The notes under the pieces were generated by a model, which searched no databases, was not told where the DNA came from, and saw only the letters and a list, made by a program, of their open reading frames with translations. A stretch of 64,000 nt of DNA from Spirochaetaceae bacterium (GTDB taxonomy: Bacteria; Spirochaetota; Leptospiria; Leptospirales; Leptonemataceae): assembly GCA_002729885.1 (NCBI GenBank), contig PBUB01000002.1, positions 673,745 through 737,744 on the forward strand, given 5' to 3'. Both the position numbers and the translations under genes were made by a program. Positions 26,370-35,822 of the stretch are shown here, in pieces (positions within the stretch are counted from its first letter, which is position 1; the number at the start of each line of letters is the position of its first letter).

Positions 26370-26470
26370 CCAGAGTCGAGAACCTCAGGCAGAAAGCCAT
26401 GAGCCAAGAGTCGAAAATTCCAGGCGGAAATCCAGAAGCAGCAAGCAAGAGCCGAAAGCTGGAAGCCGTA
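26370..26470. repeat. purine-rich degenerate tandem repeat between convergent genes
   Basis: Two similar units of about 35 bp (26370-26403 and 26404-26438) share the pattern CAGAGTCGA, AGGC, GAAA, CCA, AG. A third, shorter match lies at 26443-26470. The whole of 26293-26520 is strongly purine-rich on the plus strand. It lies between the ends of lhr (plus) and the 285-residue gene (minus). No gene is seen. Confidence 0.45.
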
Positions 26471-26528
26471 AACTTCAGGGAGGAAGCAATGGACGGGAAG
26501 CTTAAAAAGCCAATAAACGGGTAGAGTG

Positions 26529-27386
26529 CTAGAAATCGGTATTATCGTCCGGAAGTTCCAGGTCTGCGATTCGATCTTCTACCGAAGGATTGGCCTTGCC
26601 AGATTTTCCCGACTTTCCGCCGGATTTACGGGACTGAATATCCTCTGGTTCCTGGAAATCGTCAGGAAGATCATCCTGGTATTGAGGCACAATAGAGTCC
26701 GATTGGAAATCATCGGATGCGAAGTCCGATTCAAATTCAGATCCGCCCGGCATTTCATCCGATTCGTAGTCATCATAGTCATCGTATGTGGAATCCAGGC
26801 CTTCATCTTCCAGAGCCTGTTGCTTCTGGTCCAGACGATAACCGGCATAGAGCATACAGATTACTGCATTGATAAGCGAGAAAAGAAAGCTGGTTTGATG
26901 ATGAACGCCCCAGGAGGTGAGGTTGATGGCTGCCAGGGTAGTAGTAAGTCCAAAAAACAGGCCGATTTCGGTATTCAACAATCGCATCAATACCCCGGAA
27001 GAACCTCCGGAGTCCCGGGCCAGATCGCGAAAAGAAGGATAGGCCAGATGAAGAATCAGCACAAATAGAGCAGATTGAAAGAAGTAGTTGGGCATTTGAG
27101 CGCTGGCCCAGTCCGGTTCAGGACCGACATCAGGAGAAAAGAATCCCCCTACCCAGGTAAGACACCAACCCAGGGCGATGCCCACTCCAATGCCAGCAAA
27201 TTGAAGCAGTCTATCTCTTCCATCCGTGAGATGCATTAACTGATCCTGAATAATCTGAGGAATGTTCAGGATCTCTTCTCGCCCATAACGATCCTTGCGG
27301 CGAAAAAGCTCATACCAGTAATGCACCACCAGTACAATGCCGGCAAAGATGGAAAATAGTATGACCCAGACCAGAATATCCAGCAT
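26529..27386 (-). CDS. hypothetical membrane protein with acidic tail, 285 aa
   Basis: No family is recognised. There is a hydrophobic helix at 4-24, then helices at about 65-85, 100-118, 140-155 and 165-182 (IGLFFGLTTTLAAINL and following). The C-terminal 90 residues (195-285) are very acidic and repetitive (DDYDDYESDE, SDFASDDFQSDS), with a short basic GKSGKSGK stretch. The gene lies 14 bp after the 287-residue gene on the same strand, so they are likely cotranscribed. Confidence 0.78.
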   Translation of the reverse strand: MLDILVWVILFSIFAGIVLVVHYWYELFRRKDRYGREEILNIPQIIQDQLMHLTDGRDRLLQFAGIGVGIALGWCLTWVGGFFSPDVGPEPDWASAQMPNYFFQSALFVLILHLAYPSFRDLARDSGGSSGVLMRLLNTEIGLFFGLTTTLAAINLTSWGVHHQTSFLFSLINAVICMLYAGYRLDQKQQALEDEGLDSTYDDYDDYESDEMPGGSEFESDFASDDFQSDSIVPQYQDDLPDDFQEPEDIQSRKSGGKSGKSGKANPSVEDRIADLELPDDNTDF

Positions 27387-27400
27387 ACTTAATCCTCGAC

Positions 27401-28264
27401 CTACCGGGCCTCTTCCTTTGCAATTCTTTCCAGCAGGGGAGCAAACGGATCTGGCCTCTGACCTGGAAAATCCGGGTAGATCTCAATTTCATCCAGTTCT
27501 ACGTTTCGAAGGAAGCTGGCTCGCTTCTGGCTGATTCTCAGTCCATTTTCGAATTCCTTCCAGTCTTCAAATGTAAATTCGATTCCCCGTGCAGGGATGG
27601 CCTGAGTCCACAGCAGCCATCTCTGAGGCTTTCCCCGGGCATCGGCATAGATTAAATAGGAGTCTCCTGGAGTGACTCCTCCGGTTTCGTAAGTAATCAA
27701 AAGTCCCTGATCATCGGTCAGTCGCCTTACAGCACCCGGCGCCCTTAGAGCAGAGAATGGATTTAACCAGAACAGATCGTTGATATGGGCTTCGTAGGCT
27801 TTTTGCAGCCAGGCACCTTTATCAGAGCCGGAGAGCTCTTTTCCGTTTTCGAATACCAGGCCCTTTTTTGAATCCAGCTGCAGCAGTACAGTCACTTCGC
27901 CGTTGGACTGCAGTGTTCCAGATTCGGAAGCCTTGCCTTCATTGCCGTCCGGATTGGGACTGGCAGACTTATCATCCGATGATTCGTTGTTCAGAAATTG
28001 AACTCGCACCAGGCGTCGGTTACGGTCGAATAGATGCTTGCGATGAGCCGGGTTAAAACGAAAGGAAATGGCATCTGTCTCTTTCCAGGCTTTCAAGCCA
28101 GTGAAGTCCTCCACCAGAGCGGTCTTGCGTTCTGCAGCCGGGCCGGGAGTGGCCGAGGGTAGATCCCGGGTTATGGAGATACCAATCCAGATTCCGGCGG
28201 TGACCAGCAGAGAAACCAGGATTGTTATATAGGTCAGGGTTTTCTTTTTCAGTGCAAGCTTCAA
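27401..28264 (-). CDS. membrane-anchored exported protein, 287 aa
   Basis: A single hydrophobic segment at about 9-30 after a Lys-rich start (MKLALKKK) implies export or an uncleaved anchor. The rest is beta-rich (VTVLLQLDSKKGLVF, LLITYETGG, YLIYADARGKPQRW), recalling the lipoprotein-carrier or outer-membrane-lipid-binding fold, but I cannot assign it. A polar insert lies at about 93-117. It is upstream of the membrane-protein gene and 24 bp downstream of the 92-residue gene, so the three form one minus-strand run with the Lcl lipoprotein. Confidence 0.75.
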   Translation of the reverse strand: MKLALKKKTLTYITILVSLLVTAGIWIGISITRDLPSATPGPAAERKTALVEDFTGLKAWKETDAISFRFNPAHRKHLFDRNRRLVRVQFLNNESSDDKSASPNPDGNEGKASESGTLQSNGEVTVLLQLDSKKGLVFENGKELSGSDKGAWLQKAYEAHINDLFWLNPFSALRAPGAVRRLTDDQGLLITYETGGVTPGDSYLIYADARGKPQRWLLWTQAIPARGIEFTFEDWKEFENGLRISQKRASFLRNVELDEIEIYPDFPGQRPDPFAPLLERIAKEEAR

Positions 28265-28288
28265 GGGAGGCCCCCGTTTTTGACCGGA

Positions 28289-28567
28289 TTACAGTCTACT
28301 GTAATCTCTCCAGAGCACCATCAGGGAGTCAATGGCATCCCTCATGGAAAAGGGAATTTCTTTCTGGTCCGGATCCTGGTCAAAGCGTAGATGAACAATG
28401 TCTGCATCGGCTTCAGCCGAATCGATATCCAAGCCAGGAACCAGGGAGAGTCCTTTGAAAATCAAGGTTCGCGCGGAAGACTCATCCAGATCCTCCAGCT
28501 GGGAAAGCTGCAAGGAAAGATACTGAAATAGAATAAGAGAGATGGCCCGCTGGTCGGGAATAGTCAT
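28289..28567 (-). CDS. small cytoplasmic protein, 92 aa
   Basis: A 92-residue acidic helical protein without signal or membrane segment. Its ATG overlaps the stop of the upstream Lcl lipoprotein gene by 4 nt (ATGA), indicating translational coupling. Residues 47-70 are rich in Asp and Ala. No family is recognised. The tight overlap and normal codon use are the evidence that it is real. Confidence 0.68.
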   Translation of the reverse strand: MTIPDQRAISLILFQYLSLQLSQLEDLDESSARTLIFKGLSLVPGLDIDSAEADADIVHLRFDQDPDQKEIPFSMRDAIDSLMVLWRDYSRL

Positions 28568-29172
28568 CGCACACAGCGTACGTATTTTACGGAACTTTTG
28601 CTACTGCTTTGCAGATAGCCAAAGGTGTTTTTTGCGAAGCTAACGGTGTATGCGGTTCCGGTGTCGTCTTCTACCTGCGTTCCGGACCAGAAATATTTAT
28701 CATCCGGAGTCTGAGGGAAAACATAGAGGAAGGTTTCACGATCGAATCCTTCTGCTACCAGATCCAGTTCATATTTAGTAGGTAATCTCCAATCGGAAAA
28801 GCCTGCGAAAGTGAGGTTATTGCAGGAGGAGTAGGCAGGTCCGGAATCGGATTCAAGAGTGGCCGCGTTGGTGCATGTGCCACCTGCATCCAGGGTGGCG
28901 GTTTCGCAATAGCTCAAACTTACAGCTCCGTAGGTAGTTCCGGAGCCGGTACCACTGCAGGCATTGACGGCAGAATCCCATACCTGGCCCTGAGCACATT
29001 TCATCCAAATCAGGTTACCCTGGGTTACTGTACCATTGCCGTTATCTGTGAAATTGCCAAGAGTTGTAATAGTGGTGGCCCAGTCCGTGTCGCCTTCGTC
29101 GGAATCGGAGCAGGCAACACCTGTAAAAAGAGCCATGATCAGGCTAACGAGTATGACGGCGGAAATTCTCAT
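28564..29172 (-). CDS. Lcl (DUF1566) lipoprotein
   Basis: A 202-residue lipoprotein with signal peptide and lipobox TGVAC (Cys21). An acidic linker leads to a single Lcl domain (about 38-202): TDNGNGTVTQGNLIWMKC, three further Cys in the middle, the SDWRLPTKYEL motif, the YFWSGTQ strand and the terminal YVRCVR. This is the same domain found twice in the 818-residue lipoprotein at 15921-18377. It is probably secreted to the outer membrane surface. It is coupled to the 92-residue gene by an ATGA overlap. Confidence 0.85.
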   Translation of the reverse strand: MRISAVILVSLIMALFTGVACSDSDEGDTDWATTITTLGNFTDNGNGTVTQGNLIWMKCAQGQVWDSAVNACSGTGSGTTYGAVSLSYCETATLDAGGTCTNAATLESDSGPAYSSCNNLTFAGFSDWRLPTKYELDLVAEGFDRETFLYVFPQTPDDKYFWSGTQVEDDTGTAYTVSFAKNTFGYLQSSSKSSVKYVRCVR

Positions 29173-29282
29173 GATTCTGTCTCCTGTCCTGCATCGGCCA
29201 CTATACCTGACATAGGACGATCCCTTCTATAGAATAACAATTCAGCTACAGGATTTTTTCAATGCTTTTCTGGAATTCAGGC

Positions 29283-30194
29283 TTAGCCGGAAACGGGTGA
29301 CCGGCCATGCTGCTTCAGAATAGCTTCCAGGGCATCTCCTGCATGATATGAAGATCGGACCAGGGGCCCGGATTCCACATAAAGAAAGCCCAGTTCATAG
29401 GCGTAATCCTTTAGTTCCTGGAATCTGGATACAGGCGCATACTCTACAAGAGGAGCATGCTCCCTGGTTGGCTGCATATATTGCCCGATGGTCACCAGGT
29501 GGGTCTGATTCTCTCGCAGATCTCTGAGAACCTGTTTTACTTCTTCCACCGTTTCTCCCAGTCCCAGAATGATTCCGCTTTTGGTCAGAAATCCTTTCTC
29601 TGCACTTTCTCTCAGGACATCCAGAGATACCTGGTAATTGGACTGAGGACAGATTGTCGCAAAAAGAGAAGGAACCGTTTCTACATTATGATTGATAATA
29701 TCTGGCCGGGCATCCCAGATTCTTTCCAGGTTTTCCGTCTTCCCTTTGAAATCTGGAATCAGGACTTCAATGGAGGTATTCGGATTCTTTTCTCTGGTTG
29801 CAGTAATACACCGTGCGAAATGGTAGCTGCCGCAATCCTTTAAATCGTCTCGATCCACCGAGGTGATTACAGCGTGTTTGAGCTGCATTTCCTGGATGGT
29901 GTTGGCCAGCCGATCTGGTTCTGTGGGATCCAGAGCAAAAGGTCTGGCCGTGCTAATATCGCAGAATCCGCAGCGCCGGGTGCATACTTCTCCCATTACC
30001 AGAAACGTAGCGGTGCCCAGGCTCCAGCAATGGCCCAGATTGGGGCAGGAAGCTTCTTCGCAAACCGTCTTCAGTTTGCTGCCTTCGATCAGGTTTTTTA
30101 CTTCTCTTGACTTACTTTGTTCCGGCGTATCGAATTTGAGCCGCACTTTCATCCATTCCGGGGGCTCGGGAGGCGTGGTTACAGGATAGCGCAC
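29283..30194 (-). CDS. lipA: lipoyl synthase
   Basis: Radical-SAM enzyme inserting two sulfurs into octanoyl-lipoyl domains. All cluster ligands are present: C45, C50 and C56 for the auxiliary cluster (CEEASCPNLGHC) and C71, C75 and C78 of the CxxxCxxC radical-SAM motif (CTRRCGFC). The C-terminal RSSYHAG motif, whose Ser ligates the auxiliary cluster, is also present. At 303 residues the length is normal. The start is GTG. A lipoate-protein ligase is encoded at 41213-42073, so the cell may both make and scavenge lipoate. Confidence 0.97.
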   Translation of the reverse strand: MRYPVTTPPEPPEWMKVRLKFDTPEQSKSREVKNLIEGSKLKTVCEEASCPNLGHCWSLGTATFLVMGEVCTRRCGFCDISTARPFALDPTEPDRLANTIQEMQLKHAVITSVDRDDLKDCGSYHFARCITATREKNPNTSIEVLIPDFKGKTENLERIWDARPDIINHNVETVPSLFATICPQSNYQVSLDVLRESAEKGFLTKSGIILGLGETVEEVKQVLRDLRENQTHLVTIGQYMQPTREHAPLVEYAPVSRFQELKDYAYELGFLYVESGPLVRSSYHAGDALEAILKQHGRSPVSG

Positions 30195-30343
30195 ACTTCC
30201 AGTAAGTGGCCTTTTTACATGACATCAACCGTTTTTTGTTTGCCCAGGCCTGCCTATTGCCCGCCTTCTGGCTTATGTCCAGGGAACGCTTTTCCATCCT
30301 TAGAATGATTGGTCTGGGGGATTTGAAGGGGCAGCCCGCCTCC

Positions 30344-31801
30344 ATGCAATTCACCTTCTGGATCATGCTTGTAAGTGCTTTCTTCCTTTTTGCAGATCAG
30401 AATCTGCCTGCGGCCAATCTTTCGCGCATCGCAGCAGCCTTTGGTCTGACGGATGAAAAGGAATATCGGTTCTTGCTGGGTGGACTGGTGAACCTTCCAT
30501 TCTTCATTTTAGGCGGCGTGGTTTCGGTGCTCTATGGTCGTCTTTCTGACCGGATTGACCGGAGGAAGCTTCTGGTTACGGCCGTAGTTCTGGGTGAGTT
30601 GCCCTGTTTTCTCACAGCATTCGCGCAGGATTACTGGACCTACTTTGTGCTGCGAATGCTTACCGGATTTGGAATTGGAGGACTGTTTCCCATTCTGTTT
30701 TCCATTACAGGAGATCTCTTTCGTGTGGAAAATCGACCCACTGCCAGTGCCTGGGTAGGACTGGCCATGGCTCTGGGGATGGGCGTGGGACAGCTTTTCG
30801 CGGGATTTGTTGCTCATGATGTAATATTCGGGATGGAAGGATGGAGATTCAGTTTTACTGCAGTAGCTTTGCCGGCCTTTCCTGTGGCCGCTCTGTTCTA
30901 TTTCTTTGCACGATTACCACAGCAGGGGCAGGCGGATTCTGCGGCCAATCGCTACTCCGAGCAGGCTGACAGTTCTGAATCTGTTAACCGGGGTTCTGGT
31001 GACGATGCGGCGATTCAAAGCAGCCCTACAGAGCTGAAGCAGGAGGACTTCTCGCAGCCCTATCGCGTATCGGAAGCGGCAAAGGGAATCAGTCCAGAAG
31101 AAGCAGCAGATACTCGAGCCGCGGCTCTGGGCGTGGAAGAAGCACCGGTTACAGCTGAGGCGTTCAAGCGAGTATTCTCCAATCGCACAAATATCCTGGC
31201 TTTTCTTCAAGGTATTCCAGGCACGGTTCCCTGGGGTTTTCTTTTTGTTTATGCCGCCGACTTCTTTGAGAAGAGCAAGGGCTGGCATATTGAGCAGGCC
31301 AACACACTGGTTCTATTGTTTGCAGGAACCACCATCCTTGGCGGATTTCTGGGAGGCTTTATAGGAAAGAAGCTATACTCCATTAATCGACGACTCTTTC
31401 CAACTTTCTGTGCTATCACTGTCATGGTAGGCGCTGTGCCTGTACTGTTTATGATTAACTATGAGGGAGCTACATTAATGCCAGCCTTCATTGCCGCTTT
31501 GATTGGCGGATTGATCGTTCCCATGACCGGTGCGAATGTTCGGGCTATTCTAATCAATACCAACCTGCCGGAAAACCGCGGTGCAGCCTTTGGAGTCTTT
31601 AATCTCTTCGATGATCTGGGCAAAGGCCTGGGCCCTTTCATTGTAGGGTTGTTCATCCTGGCCATGCCGGCAATCATCGCCTATAACGTGGCCATCAGCA
31701 TGTGGATTGTATGCGGCCTGGTATGGGTAGGAATTGTCTTTACTATGAATGCCGATGAAGACAGAGTAACGGAGGTACTGCGCAAAAGGGGGAAAGTTTG
31801 A
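30344..31801 (+). CDS. major facilitator superfamily transporter
   Basis: A twelve-helix transporter of 485 residues. The frame is open to 30206, but the ATG at 30344 is preferred: AAGGGG lies about 12 nt upstream, the first membrane helix begins at once, and room is left for a promoter divergent from lipA. The loop between helices 2 and 3 has the MFS signature [13 protein letters not shown]. The long cytoplasmic loop between helices 6 and 7 (about 185-270) is unusually large, polar and of low complexity. The pattern near the N-terminus ([19 protein letters not shown]) resembles Spinster-like members. Substrate is unknown. The coaD start overlaps the stop. Confidence 0.88.
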   Translation: MQFTFWIMLVSAFFLFADQNLPAANLSRIAAAFGLTDEKEYRFLLGGLVNLPFFILGGVVSVLYGRLSDRIDRRKLLVTAVVLGELPCFLTAFAQDYWTYFVLRMLTGFGIGGLFPILFSITGDLFRVENRPTASAWVGLAMALGMGVGQLFAGFVAHDVIFGMEGWRFSFTAVALPAFPVAALFYFFARLPQQGQADSAANRYSEQADSSESVNRGSGDDAAIQSSPTELKQEDFSQPYRVSEAAKGISPEEAADTRAAALGVEEAPVTAEAFKRVFSNRTNILAFLQGIPGTVPWGFLFVYAADFFEKSKGWHIEQANTLVLLFAGTTILGGFLGGFIGKKLYSINRRLFPTFCAITVMVGAVPVLFMINYEGATLMPAFIAALIGGLIVPMTGANVRAILINTNLPENRGAAFGVFNLFDDLGKGLGPFIVGLFILAMPAIIAYNVAISMWIVCGLVWVGIVFTMNADEDRVTEVLRKRGKV

Positions 31802-32283
31802 GAACCGCTGTATATCCGGGATCCTTTGATCCCATGACCTTTGGGCATCTGGACATTGTAGATCGGGCCCGCTGCATGTTTGACAAGATCTTTGTGGCCA
31901 TTGCTATCAATTCGGCCAAGAGTACTCTGTTTTCTCTGGAAGAGCGCAGATCCTTAACTCAGGAAGTATTGAAAGATCGCAAAGATGTGGAGGTAGTTAC
32001 CTTTGAAGGACTGCTTACCGATTTCGCCCGGAACGTAAATGCCACAGCCATTGTTCGGGGAATCCGTGCCGTAACCGACTTTGACTATGAATATGCGATC
32101 TACCAGGTAAACCGACAGTTAAATCCCAATGTAGATACAGTGTTTCTGCTTGCATCGCAAAAGTACTCCTTCATCTCCAGCACCATCATTAAAGAGGTGG
32201 CGCGCTATGGAAAAAGTCTTTCTGAATATGCTCCCCCGGAAGTAAGTCAGGCTTTGCTCAAGAAATTTGGCCATATGGCGTAA
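31798..32283 (+). CDS. coaD: phosphopantetheine adenylyltransferase
   Basis: Fourth step of coenzyme A synthesis: 4'-phosphopantetheine plus ATP gives dephospho-CoA. The 161-residue length is standard. The nucleotidyltransferase motif [15 protein letters not shown] (6-20) and the [10 protein letters not shown] motif (about 125-134) are intact, as is the [12 protein letters not shown] segment. The start is TTG, overlapping the MFS stop (TTGA), with GGGGGAAAG just upstream as ribosome site. Confidence 0.96.
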   Translation: MRTAVYPGSFDPMTFGHLDIVDRARCMFDKIFVAIAINSAKSTLFSLEERRSLTQEVLKDRKDVEVVTFEGLLTDFARNVNATAIVRGIRAVTDFDYEYAIYQVNRQLNPNVDTVFLLASQKYSFISSTIIKEVARYGKSLSEYAPPEVSQALLKKFGHMA

Positions 32284-32428
32284 CGGATCTTCTTGAATGC
32301 TGCCACTGGTGGTCTTGCAGCATGCTACTGATGCGAAGCCAATCGCCCAGGATAGCAGTACCTTCAATGGCAGATCCTACGATTGCAGTAGGTGCAATGC
32401 TAATCCAGGTGGCTTCCCGGATTTCCAA

Positions 32429-33103
32429 TTAATTTAAAGCGGCGGATTGTTGAAACACCGGGCATTTCTTTTCCAGATATACTGGCTCGAAGTAGGGACC
32501 ACGAAAGAAAGGCATGAAGCCTATTAAGATCTTACCTCGCCACGGAACTTTCTGAGGAGAGACATCCTTGCCGGTGGCATCCAGCACGGCCCTCCATACC
32601 AGTTCTGTGCAGAATAGTTCATCTTCAGATTCCAGAGTCATATCATAATCGAAACCCCGCTTTTGCTCAAAGTAGGACAGGGCTGCCCTGGCAATGGAGT
32701 TTCTGGCCTGCGAATCTGTATATCGAGTAACACAGAAATGATCTGGCAATGAATTCTCTGCGAAGCTCTTCAAGCTGTCTTTGCGAACATAGTTCTTGAA
32801 ATGATCTCCGATGATATGAACAACATAGAGTCGATCATTCTCTCGAATTATAATACCTGCATGGCTCAGTTCCACTTCTTCCGGCGATAGCGCTACAATT
32901 CGATCGCTCATGAAGCTATCTCCGTTTCTAAACACCAGGTCTCCGCTCTTGAGGGACTGTGGATTGAACTTTACGTTCTTAAGTTTGGAGATCTGCGCCT
33001 CCTCCGGTGCTGCACTCACCGGAGGCTCGGGAACAAGGAAATAGACCACCAGAGCAAGACCTGTGGCAATCAGAGAAATGATTATGGTAGTCCTAGTCTT
33101 CAT
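32429..33103 (-). CDS. YiiX/YebB-like permuted NlpC/P60 hydrolase, membrane-anchored
   Basis: A 224-residue protein from the internal ATG; a TTG three codons upstream is also possible. A hydrophobic anchor lies at about 6-25. The permuted papain-like fold is recognised by the GDLVFRNG strand, the His in ELSHAGIIIREN and the Cys in ELFCTELVWRA. The family has peptidase or lipid-hydrolysing members acting in the envelope. The anchor implies periplasmic placement. It lies 34 bp downstream of the lipoprotein array on the same strand. Confidence 0.82.
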   Translation of the reverse strand: MKTRTTIIISLIATGLALVVYFLVPEPPVSAAPEEAQISKLKNVKFNPQSLKSGDLVFRNGDSFMSDRIVALSPEEVELSHAGIIIRENDRLYVVHIIGDHFKNYVRKDSLKSFAENSLPDHFCVTRYTDSQARNSIARAALSYFEQKRGFDYDMTLESEDELFCTELVWRAVLDATGKDVSPQKVPWRGKILIGFMPFFRGPYFEPVYLEKKCPVFQQSAALN

Positions 33104-33137
33104 GAATTTCAAGGCGACGAGGCCCGGCTATGTAAAT

Positions 33138-33911
33138 TTACATTTCGTCGCTGGATTCGCTGGAATCCATCTCTTCGCTTTCTTCGCTACCGCCCTTGCG
33201 AAAATCAACTTTCCAGACACCATTGTCGCGAACCAGACTCATGCTCTTTTCTTTACCTTCCGGAGCACATTTTGCCCGGTCTCCATTGACCTCGCAGGCC
33301 ATGCTGGCCAGTTCCTTTCTGGCTTCTTCCATCTTGGTTTTCTGTTCTTCAGTCTGATCCTGCTGGGCGGCAGACATCATACCTACAATTAAAGGAAGCA
33401 TAAGATGCGTCTGGTCGGTGCTGTACTCTTTTGCCTGTTCAAGATTCCCTTCAAGCAATGCCAGAGTAAACTGAATGGTAACGTACTCTGGACTCTGCTC
33501 AGCGCGAAACAGGCCCTGCATCTCTTTTTCATAAACCTGGCTAAAAGAAGAATCTTCAAGATCCACCTTCCATGAGAATCCATCTCGCTTCAGGACCAGC
33601 TCGGATTCATTGCTTAGCTTACACAGGCTACGATCGGAGCCCATATAGCAATCTTCAACTTCTAGCTTCCCCAGCATTTCTCTGGCGGATTTCGAAGCGG
33701 CAGTATCGGAGCCCTTGATCTTTTCCAGGCTTTTGATAAGGGATTCCTTTGCGGTGGTGTCGGCAGTCACTGTATTGTTTAGTGCGGCCACATCCTGATT
33801 CTTGATGGCATCCAGAAATGCATTCGCATCTGGAGCAGGATTCATCCCGATTGTGATGGTCTGGCAGGATGCTACCAGAAATACAAGTAGGGCGGGGGTT
33901 AATTTTTTCAT
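33138..33911 (-). CDS. lipoprotein paralogue 3 of the tandem array, DUF4878-like
   Basis: A 257-residue lipoprotein. The start MKKLTPALL is chosen because AAGGA precedes it and the lipobox LVASC (Cys16) then sits correctly. Two halves are visible: an N-terminal unit with KNQDVAALN, two conserved Cys (EDCYMG and LCKL) and FSWKVDLE, and a C-terminal unit with EYVTIQFTLALLEGNLEQAKEYST, two Cys (ACEVNGDRAKCAPEGK) and GVWKVDFRKG. The C-terminal unit resembles DUF4878 (NTF2-like) lipoproteins. A Glu/Ser-rich tail ends the protein. It is one of four tandem paralogues. Confidence 0.8.
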   Translation of the reverse strand: MKKLTPALLVFLVASCQTITIGMNPAPDANAFLDAIKNQDVAALNNTVTADTTAKESLIKSLEKIKGSDTAASKSAREMLGKLEVEDCYMGSDRSLCKLSNESELVLKRDGFSWKVDLEDSSFSQVYEKEMQGLFRAEQSPEYVTIQFTLALLEGNLEQAKEYSTDQTHLMLPLIVGMMSAAQQDQTEEQKTKMEEARKELASMACEVNGDRAKCAPEGKEKSMSLVRDNGVWKVDFRKGGSEESEEMDSSESSDEM

Positions 33912-34049
33912 TGATTCCTTTGCGGCTCTCGCCAGGCTCCAATCTGACTTCAAGCACCTCGGTGACAATAAAAAAAGCCAGATCAGAAGGGCGAATAATA
34001 CCATGAATACTATGGACACTCTATAGACGCTGCGTGCCTGAGCGCAGGT

Positions 34050-34859
34050 TCATCTGATTTCTTGTTGATTCGGGCCCTTTCTGAGCTCCACTCGCCAGAC
34101 TCCATCTATCTGAACCAGGGGCAGGAATTTACTGCTTTTTTCCGGGGCGCAACTCGCCTGCTGCAAATAGATTTCGCATTTCATGGTTTGTAGTTCGGCC
34201 TCGACCTCCGCCATCTCTTCATCGGAGGGGTCCGGAAATTTTTCGGCGATTCGCTCCACCAGAAGAGGAACGATTTTGGCGGTATCTTCGGTAGAAAGAC
34301 TCTGGGCTTCCTTTACATCTTTTTGCAGTAAAGCCCTGGAGAAGCGAATGGTCACTTCCCTGGGAGTCCAGGTGGATTGTTCCAGGATCTGCGAAATTCG
34401 GCTATGATCTTGCAGCAGGGCGGATTTATCGAGATCGATTTGCCAGCCCAGGCCATCCCGAACCAGAATTACCTGAGACCCATCGTTAAGGTAGCAGATG
34501 CCAGTTTCCGGGCCTGCGAAACATTCATCAATCTTCAGACTGTTAAGCTTTCGAACGATGGCCCGGGCTGCGGGGGAGTCGGACTGCCGGAGATTCTCCA
34601 GTGTCATTACAAATGTCTGTAACTTCCTGGAACGGGTACGCACCAGTTCTTTCAGGGATTGTGTATCCTGATTCTGTATGGACTCCAAAAAGCCCCGGGT
34701 TTCGGCCGCTGGATTGGAAGCGAAAATAATGGTCTGGCAACTGGCAAGGGAGAATCCCAGAGCCATAGTCAGTAATATCCTCAGCCCGCTTTGAATCCTC
34801 TGCCGTTGTTTTGAGGGATGGAAACAGGTGCTGAATTTTCTAGAGTAGATAAACCTCAT
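34050..34859 (-). CDS. lipoprotein paralogue 2 of the tandem array, DUF4878-like
   Basis: A 269-residue protein from the chosen ATG; the start is uncertain because no good ribosome site is seen and the frame is open 12 codons further upstream. A basic N-region of about 25 residues precedes the hydrophobic segment and lipobox SLASC. It has the same two-half design as its neighbours: QNQDTQSLKELV, Cys pair DECFAG/GICYL, GWQIDLDK; then TIRFSRALLQKDVKEAQSLSTED, Cys pair KCEIYLQQASCAPE and GVWRVELRKG. The shared QTIxFxSNPxAETRxFLESI start shows common descent with the flanking genes. Confidence 0.76.
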   Translation of the reverse strand: MRFIYSRKFSTCFHPSKQRQRIQSGLRILLTMALGFSLASCQTIIFASNPAAETRGFLESIQNQDTQSLKELVRTRSRKLQTFVMTLENLRQSDSPAARAIVRKLNSLKIDECFAGPETGICYLNDGSQVILVRDGLGWQIDLDKSALLQDHSRISQILEQSTWTPREVTIRFSRALLQKDVKEAQSLSTEDTAKIVPLLVERIAEKFPDPSDEEMAEVEAELQTMKCEIYLQQASCAPEKSSKFLPLVQIDGVWRVELRKGPNQQEIR

Positions 34860-34964
34860 ATGTCTGCGAGTGGCCAGTCCTGCCTGAAATACCATTCCGT
34901 TAATGTTTGTCGTGAAAAATGAAAAGCGATACGACTCGGCGGGGCATCGAACATGCGCATTATC

Positions 34965-35711
34965 TCACTGCTCCTCTTCGACTTCGTCCTCTTCTTCTGC
35001 TTTTTTCTTGAAGGTTACCTTCCATTTTCCGTCAACCCGGACCAGTTCCAGGTTCTTGCCTTTTCCCGTAGGACCGCACTTTGCCTCTTCGCCTTCCACT
35101 TCACATTCCATGGTTTCCAATTCTGCTTTGGCTTCGTTCATTTCAGCAGCGCTCATTTCGGTTACCTTGCTGGACATCATGCCTATGATCAGAGGCATAA
35201 GTTTGGCTGCCTGTCCGGTGCTAACTTCCTGAGCTGCATCCACATCGGCGTTCAGTAGCGCATGTCCAAAAGCTATGGCTACATCTCGGGGAACCAGGCC
35301 CGAAGTCAGTTGCCTGGATTCGCGCGTGTAATCAGCAATAAAGGAGGATTCCGATAGATCCACCTTCCAGGAGAGACCATCCTTCTGTAGCCTTAATTGA
35401 GTTCCATTATTGAGGGAGCAGATCCCGGTACTGGAGCCCAGGAAGCACTCAGTAATATTCAGTTCGTCGATAGATTTCTGCAATGAGCTGGCAGCGCTGG
35501 AATCCGATTCTTTAATCAGTTCAAGACTCTTGACTATGGATTCCAGCTCTTTCGTATCTCCTGGAACAACCAGACGTTTCAGACCTTCAACGTCCTGAGT
35601 CTTCATAGATTCTAGAAAGGCTTCCGAGTCATTCTGGGGACTGAGCCCAATGATAAAGCTCTGGCAGCTCATTGCTATCAGTGCAACGAGTAAGGGTAGT
35701 ATTCGTATCAT
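34965..35711 (-). CDS. lipoprotein paralogue 1 of the tandem array, DUF4878-like
   Basis: A 248-residue lipoprotein with lipobox IAMSC (Cys16). The N-terminal half carries the MKTQDVEGLKRLV segment, Cys pair TECFLG/GICSL and SWKVDLSESSF. The C-terminal half carries RDVAIAFGHALLNADVDAAQEVST, the PLIIGMMSS helix, Cys pair ECEVEGEEAKCGPTGK and GKWKVTFKK. An acidic tail follows. Its C-terminal half is close to the one-domain gene just upstream (35823-36194), suggesting duplication within the locus. Confidence 0.8.
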   Translation of the reverse strand: MIRILPLLVALIAMSCQSFIIGLSPQNDSEAFLESMKTQDVEGLKRLVVPGDTKELESIVKSLELIKESDSSAASSLQKSIDELNITECFLGSSTGICSLNNGTQLRLQKDGLSWKVDLSESSFIADYTRESRQLTSGLVPRDVAIAFGHALLNADVDAAQEVSTGQAAKLMPLIIGMMSSKVTEMSAAEMNEAKAELETMECEVEGEEAKCGPTGKGKNLELVRVDGKWKVTFKKKAEEEDEVEEEQ

Positions 35712-35767
35712 AAGTATTTTCTTTGGTTGGCAGATTGCCGGTGTCCCATTCGGGGCGGGATTGTTCT

Positions 35768-35803
35768 GGAAACAACAAAGCCTGCCGCGATTCGCAGCAG
35801 GCT
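35768..35803 (-). terminator. hairpin with T-rich tail after the one-domain lipoprotein gene
   Basis: On the minus strand a 7-bp stem (35797-35803 with 35779-35785) is followed by a T-rich run ending near 35768. It lies 20 bp past the stop of the 123-residue gene and before the next paralogue, so that gene may be expressed apart from, or more strongly than, the rest of the array. Confidence 0.65.
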
Positions 35804-35822
35804 CTGCATAACGAGGCCTGGA

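Noticed and set aside
33802..34026. Small plus-strand ORF antisense to the lipoprotein array
   Set aside because: Shadow of the paralogue on the opposite strand with no ribosome site.
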